Below, in pieces: positions 62,096 to 64,000 of a DNA stretch of 64,000 nt. Below the pieces are notes generated by a model. The model was given only the letters and a program-made list of their open reading frames with translations, was not told where the DNA came from and made no database searches. The DNA is from Fischerella sp. JS2. Lineage in GTDB: Bacteria > Cyanobacteriota > Cyanobacteriia > Cyanobacteriales > Nostocaceae. Position 1 is the stretch's first letter; every line of letters begins with the position of its first letter. The stretch is from NCBI RefSeq assembly GCF_032393985.1, contig NZ_CP135918.1:3596001-3660000 (forward strand), given 5' to 3'. The position numbers and the translations under genes were made by a program.

Positions 62096-63475
62096 TCATA
62101 GTAATTCCGTTCGTTTTGAGGTCAGTGTTTGAAAACGCCAAATGAAAGTTCCTGCTGCGATCGCCACTGCTATTAATAGTCCCAACCACAAGCCAACGCC
62201 GCCTAAACCCAACTGAAATCCTAACCAATAGCCACTGCTTAATCCGATACACCAGTAAGACAGAAAACTCAGTAGCATTGGCACACGGGTATCCTTCAAG
62301 CCTTGCAATGCACCGTAAGTAATTTTTTGTACCCCATCAAACAGATGCGCAATTGCCCCAACCCGCATGATTGTGGTTCCAAGCACTACCACTGGTGCAT
62401 TCTCAGCAGAATCAATGTCAATATACAAGCTAATAACTGGTTGAGGAAATAACAGGAGTGCGATCGCAACTATTGCTGTCCATACGGTTCCAGTACCGAT
62501 ACTGACAATGCCTGCTTGTCTTATTCCTGCAAGGTTTTGTCGTCCCAACCACTGACCGATCCGTGCAGTCGCTGCAAATGACATTCCCAGTGGGATCATA
62601 AAAAGCAAATTGAAAGTTTGAAACACAATCTGATGTGCTGCTAGTCCGTCAGTTCCCCACACTCCCATGAGATAGCTGACGGCGGTGTACACGGCAATTT
62701 CCAGCGCCGAAAACACGCTGATCGGCACTCCTAATTTAAGTAATTCCAACAGTAGTTGTGGTTTAAACTGATGTAAGTAATGGAAGAATTGGTAGGTTCT
62801 GAGTTGCTTGTGTTGCAATAAGTAGACAACCAGTGCCAAAAACATTCCCCACAGAGTTAAAACACTTGCTAAAGCAAGCCCTGCAAGCCCTAAGTGGGAA
62901 GAAAATCCAAGTTTGCCAAACCCCAAAACATAGTTGCCCAAAATGTTAAAGAGTGTGCCTGCAATGACAATTATCATAATGGGACGTGTTTGAGACACCG
63001 CTAAAACAACTCCTCGAAGCATGGCAAATCCTAAAGCTGGGAAAAGTCCCCACAGCATAATATCTAGATACACATTTGCTAGCTTTACTATCGTCGCCGC
63101 TTGCCCAAGCTGATCCATGATCAAATCCACATGAGCGATCGCGATCATCATCGGGATAGTCAGCAGCAAACATAACCACAATCCTTGCCGTGTAAATTGC
63201 TCAATGCGGGTTTTATGACCTGCACCGTAAGCCTCTGCAACCAATGGACTGATACCCATTACCACACCACTAGCGGTCACGAGAAATGAGAAAAAAGTGA
63301 TCGAGGCTAAAGCCCCAGCAGCTAAGGTTTCTCGTCCCAGATGACCCATCATCACCGTATCAACAAAGCCCGTTGCCAGCTGGGCAACTTGGGCGCTGGC
63401 TAAGGGAATCGCAAGTTGCAAAAAAGCTTTGAGTTCTGTGCGGATACTCGACCGAGAAGGATATAGGGTTGCCAT
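62096..63475 (-). CDS. MATE-family multidrug/toxin efflux transporter
   Basis: A 459-residue MATE transporter with 12 predicted membrane segments arranged as two 6-helix halves. The N-terminal half has VAQLATGFVDTVMMGHLGRETLAAGALA; the second starts near LGVPISVFSALEIAVYTAV. It would export a cationic or toxic compound using H+ or Na+. Start ATG 63475 chosen. Divergent from an AraC-type regulator gene that probably controls it. Confidence 0.92.
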   Translation of the reverse strand: MATLYPSRSSIRTELKAFLQLAIPLASAQVAQLATGFVDTVMMGHLGRETLAAGALASITFFSFLVTASGVVMGISPLVAEAYGAGHKTRIEQFTRQGLWLCLLLTIPMMIAIAHVDLIMDQLGQAATIVKLANVYLDIMLWGLFPALGFAMLRGVVLAVSQTRPIMIIVIAGTLFNILGNYVLGFGKLGFSSHLGLAGLALASVLTLWGMFLALVVYLLQHKQLRTYQFFHYLHQFKPQLLLELLKLGVPISVFSALEIAVYTAVSYLMGVWGTDGLAAHQIVFQTFNLLFMIPLGMSFAATARIGQWLGRQNLAGIRQAGIVSIGTGTVWTAIVAIALLLFPQPVISLYIDIDSAENAPVVVLGTTIMRVGAIAHLFDGVQKITYGALQGLKDTRVPMLLSFLSYWCIGLSSGYWLGFQLGLGGVGLWLGLLIAVAIAAGTFIWRFQTLTSKRTELL

Positions 63476-63665
63476 GCCTGGAAAACCTTTCACGTTACAA
63501 TTTATAAACTAGGTAAACTCAAAGTTCTCAGCTATCACAATCCTGCCAGCCTTGCAAAATCCTGCTGTAAGTTTTGAAGGAAGCGATCGCACTAATGACC
63601 GATAATTCCTCAATCGTACAAGCCCCTAGATTTATCTATCAAACCAATCAAAAATCTAAAATCGG

Positions 63666-64000
63666 ATGACGGCATTTCATTCCTCGAACCACCATAATCC
63701 AGACTTGCTGATTGTCTCCAGTCTGGATTTAGGCTGGGAAACTCTTCTGGTTGAGGAGTATCGGCAACCACCCGGAGGCACGGAAATGCAAGCTGAAGCA
63801 GATCCCGTGATTGTATTGTGTCTGGCTACCCAACCTCATCGTATCCATCAAGTAATAGGCGATCGCCAGTATACCGGACTTTATCGGCAGGGCGATATTG
63901 CTATCACTCCTGCTGGTGTTGCCAGTAGCTATCAAGCTGAGGGGAATGATCACTACTTGTATATTCAAATTCCCTTGGTATTTCTCCAACAGGTTGCCGA
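63666..64000 (+). CDS. AraC-type regulator, N-terminal part, cut by window edge
   Basis: The 111 visible codons begin MTAFHSSNHHNPDLLIVSSL and read through without a stop: YRQPPGGTEMQAEADPVIVL, RIHQVIGDRQYTGLYRQGDI and AITPAGVASSYQAEGNDHYL. This is the effector-binding cupin-like N-terminal domain of AraC/XylS proteins; the HTH part lies beyond the window. It diverges from the MATE gene with a 190-base spacer. Confidence 0.75.
   Translation, partial: MTAFHSSNHHNPDLLIVSSLDLGWETLLVEEYRQPPGGTEMQAEADPVIVLCLATQPHRIHQVIGDRQYTGLYRQGDIAITPAGVASSYQAEGNDHYLYIQIPLVFLQQVA

Overview
The window is chromosomal DNA from a filamentous cyanobacterium, most likely a heterocyst-forming Nostocales member; I cannot name the genus. 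The evidence is dense HIP1 octamers (GCGATCGC), long tandem short repeats between genes, and typical cyanobacterial genes: ftrC, the demethylphylloquinone reductase ndbB, a CBS-CP12 fusion, a lumenal CYP38-type cyclophilin, CYP120-type P450, DUF1995, DUF3531, DUF309 and DUF4359 proteins, and a gene set resembling hormogonium polysaccharide genes (hpsL-N-O-P). Most genes stand alone or in pairs, with spacers full of short repeats.

Layout. 1-8.6 kb: HAD hydrolase, ndbB, ChaB-domain protein, a membrane protein/carotenoid oxygenase pair preceded by an overlooked 31-codon membrane ORF and bracketed by inverted repeats, a PLD-type nuclease with an EF-hand, and a cysteine desulfurase. 8.8-15.6 kb: DUF1995, a secreted orphan, an HD-domain ppGpp-hydrolase-like protein, a DUF433 antitoxin-like orphan, typA, a Uma2 gene beside a degraded reading frame, and a PilT-type ATPase broken by a -1 shift at an A-AAA-AAC heptamer. 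15.8-25 kb: DUF58, ftrC, DUF309, the lptA/lptB/LptF-G set (the last two inside a second inverted-repeat pair), CBS-CP12, an orphan and a P450. 25-34 kb: a large HTH-NB-ARC-WD40 protein with repeat-derived insertions in its coding sequence, an FMN-binding protein, an ABC ATPase, a TPR protein, DUF3531 and two tandem Nudix genes. 34-40 kb: the exopolysaccharide cluster. 40-44.4 kb: an RNA ligase followed by an HD-Pnk end-healing enzyme, a glycosyltransferase and Hsp20. 44.5-57 kb: S9 peptidase, CYP38-like cyclophilin, YbaB/EbfC, a low-molecular-weight phosphatase, rhomboid protease, a helical orphan, egtD, an APC permease, ilvC and an aldo/keto reductase. 57-64 kb: an IS701-like transposase, DUF4359, an OmpR-type regulator divergent from hisG, a methyltransferase, a small membrane protein, and a MATE exporter divergent from an AraC-type regulator cut by the window edge.

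Functional links. The most system-like unit is the RNA ligase plus HD-Pnk, which together could heal and seal cleaved RNA. The LptA-LptB-LptF/G genes supply part of outer-membrane lipopolysaccharide export. The four hps-like genes would polymerise and decorate a secreted polysaccharide used in motility; the broken PilT gene belongs to the same behaviour but is not linked. The carotenoid oxygenase and the CYP120-type P450 could act on the same apocarotenoids.

Repeats are a main feature: at least five copies of a GACGCG hairpin, at least six sites of a GAACACAGATGAACACCGATG family, GCAGAAG-type tracts, palindromic CCTCACCCC elements, and two inverted-repeat pairs that each bracket a gene pair. 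Some repeats have entered reading frames (the NB-ARC-WD40 linker and one WD repeat, and the phosphatase C-terminus). No tRNA, rRNA or CRISPR array was recognised.
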